Assembly: GCF_001427105.1 (NCBI RefSeq)
Contig: NZ_LMGI01000001.1
Coordinates: 372,001-436,000 of the forward strand
DNA length: 64,000 nt
Reading direction: 5' to 3'
Source: Sphingopyxis sp. Root154
Lineage (GTDB): Bacteria > Pseudomonadota > Alphaproteobacteria > Sphingomonadales > Sphingomonadaceae
The notes under the pieces are model-generated. The model ran no database searches and had not been told where the DNA came from. It saw only the letters and a program-made list of their open reading frames with translations. Position 1 is the first letter of the stretch, and every line of letters starts with the position of its first letter. A program made the translations under genes and the position numbers. This document shows, piece after piece, positions 10,701 to 17,381 of the stretch.

Positions 10701-10808
10701 ACGCTCTTCGTTTTGCCGACGGTCTACACGCTGCTCGCGGGCGACCACCGCTTGTCCGGCACGACGCCGGCGCGATCGCCGGGTGAAAGGGATATGGCCC
10801 ATGCATAA
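7731..10808 (+). CDS. RND multidrug efflux permease (HAE-1 type)
   Basis: A full-length 1025-aa proton-driven pump. It starts MGFTDIFIRRPILAVVVS, typical of the family, and carries GLVVDDAIVVVENIHRHIEEG, with the paired acidic residues of transmembrane helix 4 that relay protons. Two repeats of six helices and two large periplasmic loops are recognisable. The end overlaps the next gene as ATGCATAA. The substrate cannot be predicted. The order adaptor-permease-channel in one operon gives a complete tripartite system. The upstream DJ-1 gene and GlxA-type regulator may be linked to it. Confidence 0.95.
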   Translation: MGFTDIFIRRPILAVVVSLLILLIGAIAALNLPIRQYPKMESATITIQTALPGATQDVMQGFVTTPIAQAIATASGIEYLTSTSTQGQSRISAKLTLNADADRSMTEILAKVQQVKFRLPAGVSDPVITKITDGASAIQFVAFVSDSLSSPQIADFAARVAQPLITSVPGVASAQIIGGAPPAMRIWVDPVQLAARGLSASDVAAALRANNVQASPGQLKGANTAINITADTDLRDVEAFRDMVLKTANGNIVRLGDVATVELGAQNYDGGALSSGRRAVFIAISPTPDGNPLEIVRDITALFPDLQRVAPPGLKVLSDFDVAQFVNASIAEVERTLIEAILIVVVVIFFFLGSLRAVIIPVVTIPLSLLGAAALMMAFGFSLNLLTLLAMVLAIGLVVDDAIVVVENIHRHIEEGRSPLDAALLGAREIVAPIVAMTITLAAVYAPIGLMGGLTGALFREFAFTLAASVVVSGAVALTLSPMMSAKLLTSKLGEGRLVRAIERNMHNLTARYARLLDRTLAARSAVLIVGAAMVGAILVLFSGSQSELAPREDMGVIFVSAKAPQYANVDYTARFSTEIERIFHQFPEFDSSFFNFGGEFGPTGSFGGIVLKDWSQRDRPADAVQADLSGRIPAVTGVSVTAFQGSPLPAASGGLPFQIVIRSADDFSQIYMSLETLKGAARQSGLFAFVDGDLAFDSAEARISIDRAKAGAIGVSMSEIADTLAILVGENYVNRFNWHDRSYDVIAQVPRGLRMTPESLGQFFVKSASGKLVPLSTVVRIDLRSQPNMLPQFNQMNSATLSAVLMPGVTMGQAVDFLGRQPLPAGTTVDWLSDSRQYVTEGDRLTISFGLAMIVIFLVLAAQFESFRDPLVILVTVPLAVCGALVPLYLGFTTINIYTQIGLVTLIGLISKHGILMVSFANDMQRSEGLDRAAAIKHAAAVRARPVLMTTAAMAAGLVPLLFAAGAGANSRFAIGIVVVTGLLVGTLFTLFVLPTVYTLLAGDHRLSGTTPARSPGERDMAHA

Positions 10809-12213
10809 GCGCCGATTGCTTCTGATGCCCTTGCCGCTGTTCGCCGCGTCCTGTGCCGTCGGCCCCCGCTATGTTCCCCCGCAACCCCCGGCCGCAGCCG
10901 CTGACGCCTTCGTCACGCGCGCCCCCGGCTTCGACGCGGCGTCGCAACCCGCGCAGGACTGGTGGCGGCTCTATCGCGATCCCGGTTTGGACGCGCTGAT
11001 CGAGCAAGCCTTGATCGCCAATACCGACCTGCGCGCCGCGGCCGCGAATTTGGCCAAATCGCGAGCGGTCATGACCGAAGCGCGCGCGGGACGCCTTCCC
11101 TCGACCTCGCTGTCGGGCGGACTCAGTCGTGGCAATGGCCCGGATTCCGGGGGCGGAGGCGCAACCAATGACGGTTCGCAATGGTCGCAAAACGGCGGGA
11201 TCGCCCTTTCGTGGGAGGTCGATCTGTTCGGCCGCGTCGGACGGACGATCGATGCAGCCAGCGCCGACACCGAGGCGGTGGAGGCGGTGCGCGACGCGGT
11301 CCGCGTCACGATCGTCGCCGAAACGACGCGGGCATATCTCGATGTCTGCACATCGGCGCATGCCCTCGCGATCGCGCAGGAATCGGTCCAGACCAGCGGC
11401 GATGTCCTGCGTCTCGTCAGCGCGCAGGAACGCGCCGGCTCGGTGGGCCGGCTCGAGGTCGAGCGCGCTGGCGCCGCGGGCGCGAGCGCGCGGGCAAGCC
11501 TCGCCCCGCTCGAAGCACAGCGCCAGGTGGCGTTGTTCGAACTGGCGGCGCTGACAGGGGGGACACCGCAGGACGTCCCTGCCGCCGCGCGCACATGTTC
11601 GGTGATACCCGAACCCCTCGGCGCAATCGCGGTCGGCGATGGGGCCGCGCTGCTCCGGCGCCGTCCTGACCTTCGGCAGGCCGAGAGACAATTGGCGGCG
11701 GATACTGCGCGGATCGGCGTGGCGACGGCCGATCTCTATCCCCGGATTAGCCTCGGCGGCTCGGGCAATTTCTTCCGAAACGACACGGTCCGAGGCGGCG
11801 ACGCCTTCTCCTTCTCGCTCGGGCCGTTGATTTCGTGGAGCTTTCCCAACACATCGGTGGCGCGCGCGCGGCTGCGCGGTGCCCAGGCTCAGGGCGAATC
11901 GTCGTTGGCGCAGTTCGACGGCCGCGTCCTTCAGGCGCTGAAGGAAGTCGAACAGGCCCTGACTCTGGTGGCCGCGGCGCAGACGCGCCTGTCGAACCTC
12001 GCCGAAGCGCTGCGGCGTACGCAGATCGCCTTCGATATCGCCAAGCAGCGTTATGCCGCGGGCGCGGCGTCCTTTCTCGACTTACTGTCCGCGCAAGGCG
12101 ATTTGCTCGCGGCCCGCTCGGCGCAGGCCAGCGCGCAGCAGCAACTGTCATCGCGCCGTGTCGACCTGTTCAAGGCGCTTGGCGGTGGCTGGGAAGGCGC
12201 CAGCGCGCCATAG
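10801..12213 (+). CDS. RND efflux outer-membrane channel lipoprotein (NodT/OprM family)
   Basis: A 470-aa TolC-like channel of the outer membrane factor family. The ATG at 10801 follows GAAAGGGA and overlaps the permease stop. The signal sequence ends in a lipobox AASC (Cys19), and the mature protein begins CAVGPRYVPP, characteristic of the NodT lipoprotein group. Two OEP repeats follow: the first has DWWRLYRDPGLDALIEQAL near residue 60, the second starts RRRPDLRQAERQLAAD near residue 290. The gene completes the efflux operon. Confidence 0.93.
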   Translation: MHKRRLLLMPLPLFAASCAVGPRYVPPQPPAAAADAFVTRAPGFDAASQPAQDWWRLYRDPGLDALIEQALIANTDLRAAAANLAKSRAVMTEARAGRLPSTSLSGGLSRGNGPDSGGGGATNDGSQWSQNGGIALSWEVDLFGRVGRTIDAASADTEAVEAVRDAVRVTIVAETTRAYLDVCTSAHALAIAQESVQTSGDVLRLVSAQERAGSVGRLEVERAGAAGASARASLAPLEAQRQVALFELAALTGGTPQDVPAAARTCSVIPEPLGAIAVGDGAALLRRRPDLRQAERQLAADTARIGVATADLYPRISLGGSGNFFRNDTVRGGDAFSFSLGPLISWSFPNTSVARARLRGAQAQGESSLAQFDGRVLQALKEVEQALTLVAAAQTRLSNLAEALRRTQIAFDIAKQRYAAGAASFLDLLSAQGDLLAARSAQASAQQQLSSRRVDLFKALGGGWEGASAP

Positions 12214-12479
12214 AGCCTTAAGGCGATCGCTGGTGTGCCCATTTGCCGACAAGCCCGGTCGCCAGCGCCGCCACTACCGGCGAACCAATCGACGCAAAGT
12301 CTGGCCGAGACGCCGCAGCACGACAAATGGACACCGATGGGCAGCCGAGACCCTCGCGAAGCCCAGGTACATCCGTCCGCATTGCGAATAAGTAGGTGGC
12401 AGCCGCGACGTGGGTGCTGAACTTGCTCGCTTCGGGATGATCGCGCCTCGTTCGTCTTGCGATTATCCACAGCAGCAGC

Positions 12480-13625
12480 TCATTCAATTGGGCCAGGATA
12501 TTCCATGAACAGCGCGACGTTGCGCGCGGCCTGCCGGCCGTAGGTTTTCGAGATGTCGGCCAGCGACATGCCGAGCGCGCGCGTGGCCTGGCTCGCATCG
12601 AGGGGAGCTAGGGTGCGGTCGACCGGATCGGGTCCGCCCGCGACCCGGTCGGGCAAGAGCACAAGTCCATGGGCGAGGCGCAAGGGCGCTTTGCTCGCCG
12701 CCACGGCAAAGGCCATGGTGATACCCGTCCGGCTGTAGGTCTCGGCGGTCAGGGCCAGCGCGATCTCGTCGTCTCCGGCCTTGACCGGAATCCCGAGCGT
12801 CACCTGCGGCTGCTGATCGGCGGGCGGCATTCCCGCTTCGGCCGCCTCGGCCTGGAACATGTCGCTATCATGCCGCGAGCTCCAGCTGTCGATACCGACA
12901 TCGCGGGCGACCTCGGCGGCCTTCTCCGGACCGGCAATCGCCTCGACGAGGGCAATCGAGGTCGGCATGGACGCACTAACGCCCGCGCTCGACACCCTCT
13001 TGCCGTCTGCGACATAGCGGATATTCTTCTCCCACTTTACCTTCGGGAAGCGCACCGCGCGCATCTCCTCATTGCCATAATGGGAAGTTGCGCGGTGGCC
13101 ATCGAACAGGCCCGTGCTGGCAACAACCAGCGCACCGAAACAGATGCTGATCACGGTGCCGCCCTTGTCGCCCTGCGATTTCACCCACTTCAGCAGGTCC
13201 GGGTCACTGAAGTTTTCAACGGCCGGGACGAACAGATAGTCGGCACCCTCGGGGTAGCGCTTGTCGAACGCGTCGATCGTCGATTGCAGTTCGAAGGTGA
13301 GCGGCTGCATTTTCACCGGGCCCGGCTTGACCGAGACCGACACGACATCGGCCACGCCTGATCGCGCCATCACGCCGTACGGAATGACGAAGTCGGAGAT
13401 TATGGTTCCTTCATTGAGTCCGACGACGGCAACCAGGGGCTTGGCACGGCCAAAGCGGGCTTGATAGCGCGCAATTTTTTCCGGGTTCGGATTGCCGGAG
13501 GCATCGAACGCCGCGGACGATGTCACCGGAGCCTGGTGAGCGGTCGCCGCTCGCCCGGCAAGCGCAAGGCTGGCGAACGCTATGACAGCGGATGAGACCA
13601 TCGTCCGCCGAGTCAAATTGTGCAT
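12480..13625 (-). CDS. Exported DJ-1/PfpI domain protein
   Basis: A 381-aa protein. Residues 1-30 form an export signal with a twin-arginine (NLTRRTMVSSA) ending near TAHQ, so Tat export is likely. A DJ-1/PfpI domain follows with the elbow VISICFGALVVASTG (Cys162) and RATSHYGNEEM. The C-terminal 130 residues include a region with no family I recognise. AAGGG lies a few bases upstream of the ATG at 13625; longer starts exist but would precede the signal peptide. A periplasmic DJ-1 protein is unusual compared with the cytosolic majority. An inverted repeat lies about 80 bp upstream. The function is unknown. Confidence 0.75.
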   Translation of the reverse strand: MHNLTRRTMVSSAVIAFASLALAGRAATAHQAPVTSSAAFDASGNPNPEKIARYQARFGRAKPLVAVVGLNEGTIISDFVIPYGVMARSGVADVVSVSVKPGPVKMQPLTFELQSTIDAFDKRYPEGADYLFVPAVENFSDPDLLKWVKSQGDKGGTVISICFGALVVASTGLFDGHRATSHYGNEEMRAVRFPKVKWEKNIRYVADGKRVSSAGVSASMPTSIALVEAIAGPEKAAEVARDVGIDSWSSRHDSDMFQAEAAEAGMPPADQQPQVTLGIPVKAGDDEIALALTAETYSRTGITMAFAVAASKAPLRLAHGLVLLPDRVAGGPDPVDRTLAPLDASQATRALGMSLADISKTYGRQAARNVALFMEYPGPIE

Positions 13626-13996
13626 GGGATACCCTTCATCGCAGATCGAGGCCGGAGTATCCGCCGGGCGCACCGATAGCGTAAAGGACGTAGATCGCTC
13701 GCTTTGCGACATGGATGTGCGATCCATGTCGCTCGCCTCTGCGCATGTGGCCCAGGGCCACTGCGCCGCCTGTGGTCGAATTCCGACCGCGCGCCGCGAC
13801 CGGTCAGTCGTCATTCGCGGCGCGGCCAAAAGAGCGCGGTTCGGGACCCGCGTGGATCGGCGACGCAGCGAGGCGCTTGTGCTTCGCTGGCGTCGCCTGC
13901 TGCCAATGCTAGACCTTCAGCACGGCACGAACGGACGCGCAATTTATCTCCTGTCCTCGCATCCGCACAATGGCCGGACAGGACTGCGCGCCATAT
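13626..13996. other. Intergenic region without a supported gene
   Basis: A 371-bp stretch between the exported DJ-1 gene and the 3' end of metY, both minus strand. Frames that are open here show no recognisable protein. The only structured element I found is the inverted repeat at 13706-13732, reported separately. Confidence 0.6.
13706..13732. promoter_or_regulatory. Perfect 10-bp inverted repeat upstream of exported DJ-1 gene
   Basis: GCGACATGGA, 7-base spacer, TCCATGTCGC: both arms are perfect. The centre lies about 94 bp upstream of the start codon at 13625. The symmetric length and spacing fit a dimeric repressor operator (TetR/MarR-like size), although a hairpin at the 3' end of the metY transcript is an alternative. 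No T-run follows on either strand, which argues against an intrinsic terminator. Confidence 0.55.
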
Positions 13997-15295
13997 TCAG
14001 CCGGCGGCTTTATCCAGAGCCTGCGTCAGATCGGCCAGAATATCCTCGATGTGCTCCAGCCCGATCGACAAGCGAATATAGCCGGCCGACACGCCGGTCG
14101 CGGCCTGCTCCCTTTCCGAAAGCTGCGAGTGGGTCGTCGACGCCGGATGGATCGCGAGGCTTCGGGCATCGCCAATATTCGCGACATGATAAAAGAGCTC
14201 GAGCGCATCGATGAAGCGACGGCCTGCCTCCCGGCCGCCGTCCAGTTCGAACCCCACCAGGCCCCCAAGACCGCCGACGAGATACCGACGCGCCCGATCT
14301 GCTTCGATACCCGTCTGCACCGAGGGGTGAATGATGCGCGTCACGTCCGACCGCGTCGCAAGATAGGCGACGACCTTCGCGGCGTTTTCGCAGTGGCGCG
14401 GCATGCGCAGCGGCAGGGTCTCGAGCCCTTGCAGCAATTGAAAGGCATTGAATGGCGAAAGCGCGGCTCCCAGATCGCGCAGCAAAACTGTCCGGGCGCG
14501 AAGCGCATATGCGATCGGACCCAATGGTTTTGCCGCCTCGCTCCACACGGCGCCATGATAGCTGGGATCGGGAGAATTGAGCATCGGCTGCCGCTGCGGA
14601 AAGGCGCTCCAGTCGAAATTACCGCCATCGACAATCATACCGCCGATCGAGGTGCCGTGGCCACCGATATATTTGGTGGTCGAATAGACGATGATCGCGG
14701 CGCCATGGTCAAGTGGCCGCGCCAGCAAGGGAGCCGACGTGTTATCGACGATCAGCGGGATGCCAAGGGGGCGCCCCAAAGCGGCGATCTCGCCGATCGG
14801 ACAGACGACCAGCTTGGGATTGGGCAGCGTCTCGACGTACCAGGCACGCGTCCGCTCGTCGCTGGCTGCTACGAAAGCGTCCGGATCGGCGGGATCGACA
14901 AACCGAACCTCCAGACCCTGATTTTTGAGCGTGTTGGCGAACAGATTATAGGTTCCGCCATAAAGGTCGGTACCGCTCACGATATTGTCGCCGTGCTGCG
15001 CGAGGTTCTGAACGGCGTAAGCCGAGGCTGCCTGTCCCGAGGCCACCGCCACCGCGGCAGCCCCGCCTTCGAGCGCGGCAATACGCTGCTCCAATATGTC
15101 CGTCGTCGGGTTGCCGATGCGCGTGTAGATATTTCCCAGCTCTTCAAGAGCGAACAGCCGCGCGGCATGCCCCGTGTCCTGAAACTGATAGGAAGTGCTC
15201 TGGTAGATCGGCGGAGCCACGGCGCCCGTGACCGGGTCGGCACGCCAGCCAGCGTGGAGCGCGAGGGTTTCGGGATGCAATTTGCGTTCGGTCAT
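13997..15295 (-). CDS. metY: O-acetylhomoserine aminocarboxypropyltransferase (sulfhydrylase)
   Basis: A 432-aa PLP enzyme of the Cys/Met metabolism family that makes homocysteine from O-acetylhomoserine and sulfide. PLP binding shows in VASGQAASAYAVQNL, YGGTYNLF and the Schiff-base lysine in STTKYIGGHGTSIGG. The length and the GTSIGGMIVDGGNFDW segment favour MetY over the shorter MetZ. AAGGA precedes the ATG. A 219-bp gap separates it from the MarR gene on the same strand; a 7-bp GC hairpin lies just upstream of the start, and I found no SAM-II riboswitch signature there. Confidence 0.88.
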   Translation of the reverse strand: MTERKLHPETLALHAGWRADPVTGAVAPPIYQSTSYQFQDTGHAARLFALEELGNIYTRIGNPTTDILEQRIAALEGGAAAVAVASGQAASAYAVQNLAQHGDNIVSGTDLYGGTYNLFANTLKNQGLEVRFVDPADPDAFVAASDERTRAWYVETLPNPKLVVCPIGEIAALGRPLGIPLIVDNTSAPLLARPLDHGAAIIVYSTTKYIGGHGTSIGGMIVDGGNFDWSAFPQRQPMLNSPDPSYHGAVWSEAAKPLGPIAYALRARTVLLRDLGAALSPFNAFQLLQGLETLPLRMPRHCENAAKVVAYLATRSDVTRIIHPSVQTGIEADRARRYLVGGLGGLVGFELDGGREAGRRFIDALELFYHVANIGDARSLAIHPASTTHSQLSEREQAATGVSAGYIRLSIGLEHIEDILADLTQALDKAAG

Positions 15296-15312
15296 TTCGG
15301 TTCCTTCACTGG

Positions 15313-15331
15313 CAGCCGGGCGAGCCGGCTG
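15313..15331 (-). promoter_or_regulatory. GC hairpin in metY leader
   Basis: Arms CAGCCGG and CCGGCTG with a 5-base loop, about 18 bases upstream of the metY start. It would fold in the leader RNA close to the ribosome binding site. It could be a translation-control hairpin or chance; no known riboswitch pattern surrounds it. Confidence 0.3.
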
Positions 15332-15514
15332 GCTGTTTCATTTCCGTGTGCGATCGGGCAATTTCGATCCCGGCACAACGCAACCGGTTTGCACGGGCCG
15401 GCGTCGAGGCGGCATCGGCGGCAATCCCGAAAAACACTCCGCCGGGGCGCGTGGAGGCGATGCGCAGCGCGCGGTCAGGCGATTGAGTACCCAGCCGGCT
15501 CGAATGCATCTTAT

Positions 15515-15973
15515 TCATGCCGCTCTCAAACGCCCGACGAGAGTGCGCAGCAGCTTGTTGAGCTGATCGGGATCGGGCCCTTCGGCATCGGCGAATATCT
15601 GAGAGAAAATCTTGCTCGCGCTATGCCAGGCACGTTTGCGCGCCTCGAGTCCCGCGGCGGTAAGCGATACATCGGTGACCCTCCCGTCGCTCATCCGCTG
15701 TTCGCAGCGCAAGAGTCCATCGCCTTCCATGCGCTGGATGAGCTTCATCATCGTAGGCAGCTTGACGATCGCGAGTTCCGCGATTTCGCTGACGCTGCGC
15801 GCTTCGACAGGGCGAATGCACATCAAGACGCGCCAGCGCGCGATGTCGAGGCCGACCGGCTTCAGACTGGTTTCGAGTCGGGAAAGATAGAGCCCTGTTG
15901 CATGCGTCAACCAGAAGAATGGCCACTCATCGGCATCGAAGCTGGAACCGTCGGATTTGGGATCGATTACCAC
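15515..15973 (-). CDS. MarR family transcriptional regulator
   Basis: A 152-aa winged-helix regulator. The recognisable part runs WLTHATGLYLSRLETSLKPVG (about 20-40), then SVSEIAELAIVKLPTMMKLI (the HTH) and a DGRVTDVSLTAAG wing. The GTG at 15973 follows AAAGGA by 5 bases; the frame stays open further upstream but those residues are unlike the family. It lies upstream of metY on the same strand. The target is unknown; methionine biosynthesis or an aromatic compound response are both possible. Confidence 0.8.
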   Translation of the reverse strand: MVIDPKSDGSSFDADEWPFFWLTHATGLYLSRLETSLKPVGLDIARWRVLMCIRPVEARSVSEIAELAIVKLPTMMKLIQRMEGDGLLRCEQRMSDGRVTDVSLTAAGLEARKRAWHSASKIFSQIFADAEGPDPDQLNKLLRTLVGRLRAA

Positions 15974-16468
15974 AAGCTTCCTTTGACAATTCGCCGCTCC
16001 GGCAGAGCGGCCTGGCGCCGGTCCATATCGCCACGCGGCGCTTTCGTCGAGCGGCCTAGGTTCAACACCGGACGGACGCCATCCGAAGCACGCATGCGTT
16101 TCGATCTGCATCCCCTTGCAACGAGAACCCACGCGGGGAACGGCGCTGTCCGGCATCGCCGCCGAAGATTTAAAGAATGGCGCGGGCATCGCCTCGCGAA
16201 CCATCGACACCCCCCGGTGCTGGGAGAGTGGCGCGCGACCGCTGCGACCTTGCACCGGGCTCCACTGGCTAGGCGAGGACGGTCGAGTCGAGGTCGGCAT
16301 TCATGGCACCTCCGCCTTCGGCAGATAGCGCCTAACCCGCGCAGCCCCCTATCAATCCGAAACGAGTGACGGTCCCTTCCGAGAGGTGAAGGCAGATCTT
16401 GAGTGCATGAGCGCCACTGGCGAGGCAACGACCTCTGACGTGGGTGGTCGCTTCAACGCGCTGCCCAC
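15974..16468. other. Intergenic region without a supported gene
   Basis: About 500 bp between the MarR gene and the divergent promoter at 16469. Open frames on both strands lack recognisable domains and ribosome binding sites. Nothing further is seen. Confidence 0.55.
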
Positions 16469-16497
16469 TTGACATGTTGTAATGATGACAATACAAA
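16469..16497 (+). promoter_or_regulatory. Sigma70-like promoter with shared operator-like motif (site B)
   Basis: TTGACA at 16469-16474, a 17-base spacer, and TACAAA at 16492-16497, reading into the FAD-oxidase remnant and molybdopterin enzyme. The sequence TTGACATGTTGTAATG at this site matches, base for base or nearly so, sites near 31722 and 37183, so a common regulator is likely. The spacer also holds TTGT-N7-ACAA, an inverted repeat of the kind bound by GntR-family proteins. The leader to the first start codon is about 150 bases. Confidence 0.65.
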
Positions 16498-16648
16498 TAT
16501 ACTCCAATGATCTTTGCGGCTGTTAGGCGAGCGGCTTCCGCGTCCTGCAGCATGCCACAACAAGTTCGGCATATTGCCAGTCGACAAGTTAGGCGTGGGA
16601 ATAGCGGTGCGTGCGGGCATTGACCGCCGATGATGGGAGGGATTTTTG

Positions 16649-17305
16649 ATGACGATGCCCGGCCAGCGTCTTGGCGCGCCCGAACGCAAGGGGCTAGCCG
16701 GGTTCGAGAGCGCACCGACTGAATGTTTGCTTCCTGGCGCGGCCAACTCTGTCAAGGCAGCTTGTTCGTGGAATTTATCGCTTCGGTCCAAGCCATCGTC
16801 GGTCGTTGGGGTTGCCAATAACTCGGATATGCAGGCTGCTTTCCGCCTTGCAGCAGCACGCGACCTTCCTGTCGGCGTGGACCGCGCAGGCCGTGGCGCC
16901 GTCGCGCCCATCGACGATGTTGTACTGGTCAGCACCCAGCAATTGGAAACGTCGGCAATCGACCCGGCCAATCGCAAGGAGATAGTGGGCGCCGGTGCGA
17001 AAGGGTCCGAAACGCACCGTACCGCTTCCCCCTATGGGATTGTAGATCAGTCCGGTTCGTCGTCCGACGTCGCCGTGACAGGCTATACGGTCGGCGGCGG
17101 CATCCTCGACGCATTGGAGAGATGGTCGACGGGCCGGACTGCCATCTGCCTGCATGGCGTCATCGGCGATGAGGCAGATCGTGCGCGCTTCCGGGAAGAT
17201 GAGACATATCGTCGGCTCGTCGCGCTCATGCAGGAAGCCGTTCCGGACGGCCGGTCGCACTTTGGCCGCGTCGTAGGGCGCAGCGAAAACCCGCAGTCAG
17301 CCTAG
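16649..17305 (+). pseudogene. Internally deleted FAD-linked oxidase remnant
   Basis: The 218 codons match the two ends of the intact FAD oxidase at 24319-25785 with the middle missing. The N-terminal part (LPVGVDRAGRGAVAP, VSTQQLE, the VGAGAK region, then VAVTGYTVGGG) parallels the FAD-binding PCMH domain. Directly after GYTVGGGI it jumps to WSTGRTAICLHGVIGDEADR and FGRVVGR, the extreme C-terminus. About 270 residues are lost but the frame is kept. It still has a GGGAGGG site and start codon, so it may be translated. It cannot be a complete flavoenzyme. It is the first cistron after promoter site B. Confidence 0.8.
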
Positions 17306-17381
17306 CTCCAGCCCTCTGCCGCCGGTCGCGCACGGGCCGATATCCGCACAATCGCGAGACTTTGAGAGACGAGGAACCGCT

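Noticed and set aside
12214..12479. Possible small gene between the efflux channel and the exported DJ-1 gene
   Set aside because: Several short frames exist on both strands but none has a convincing start, site or recognisable sequence.
15296..15514. SAM-II-type riboswitch upstream of metY
   Set aside because: Alphaproteobacterial methionine genes often have one, so I looked, but the leader lacks a recognisable SAM-II pseudoknot pattern. Only a simple GC hairpin is present.
15306..15518. 70-codon minus-strand frame between the MarR and metY genes
   Set aside because: No ribosome binding site of note, no domain, and high-GC composition makes such frames common.
13970..16369. Very long plus-strand frame (about 800 codons) opposite metY and the MarR gene
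   Set aside because: Its translation has no domain; the minus strand encodes full metY with PLP motifs and a MarR HTH. It is the antisense shadow common in high-GC DNA.
16646..16648. TTG as start of the FAD-oxidase remnant
   Set aside because: An ATG directly follows at 16649 with better spacing to GGGAGGG.
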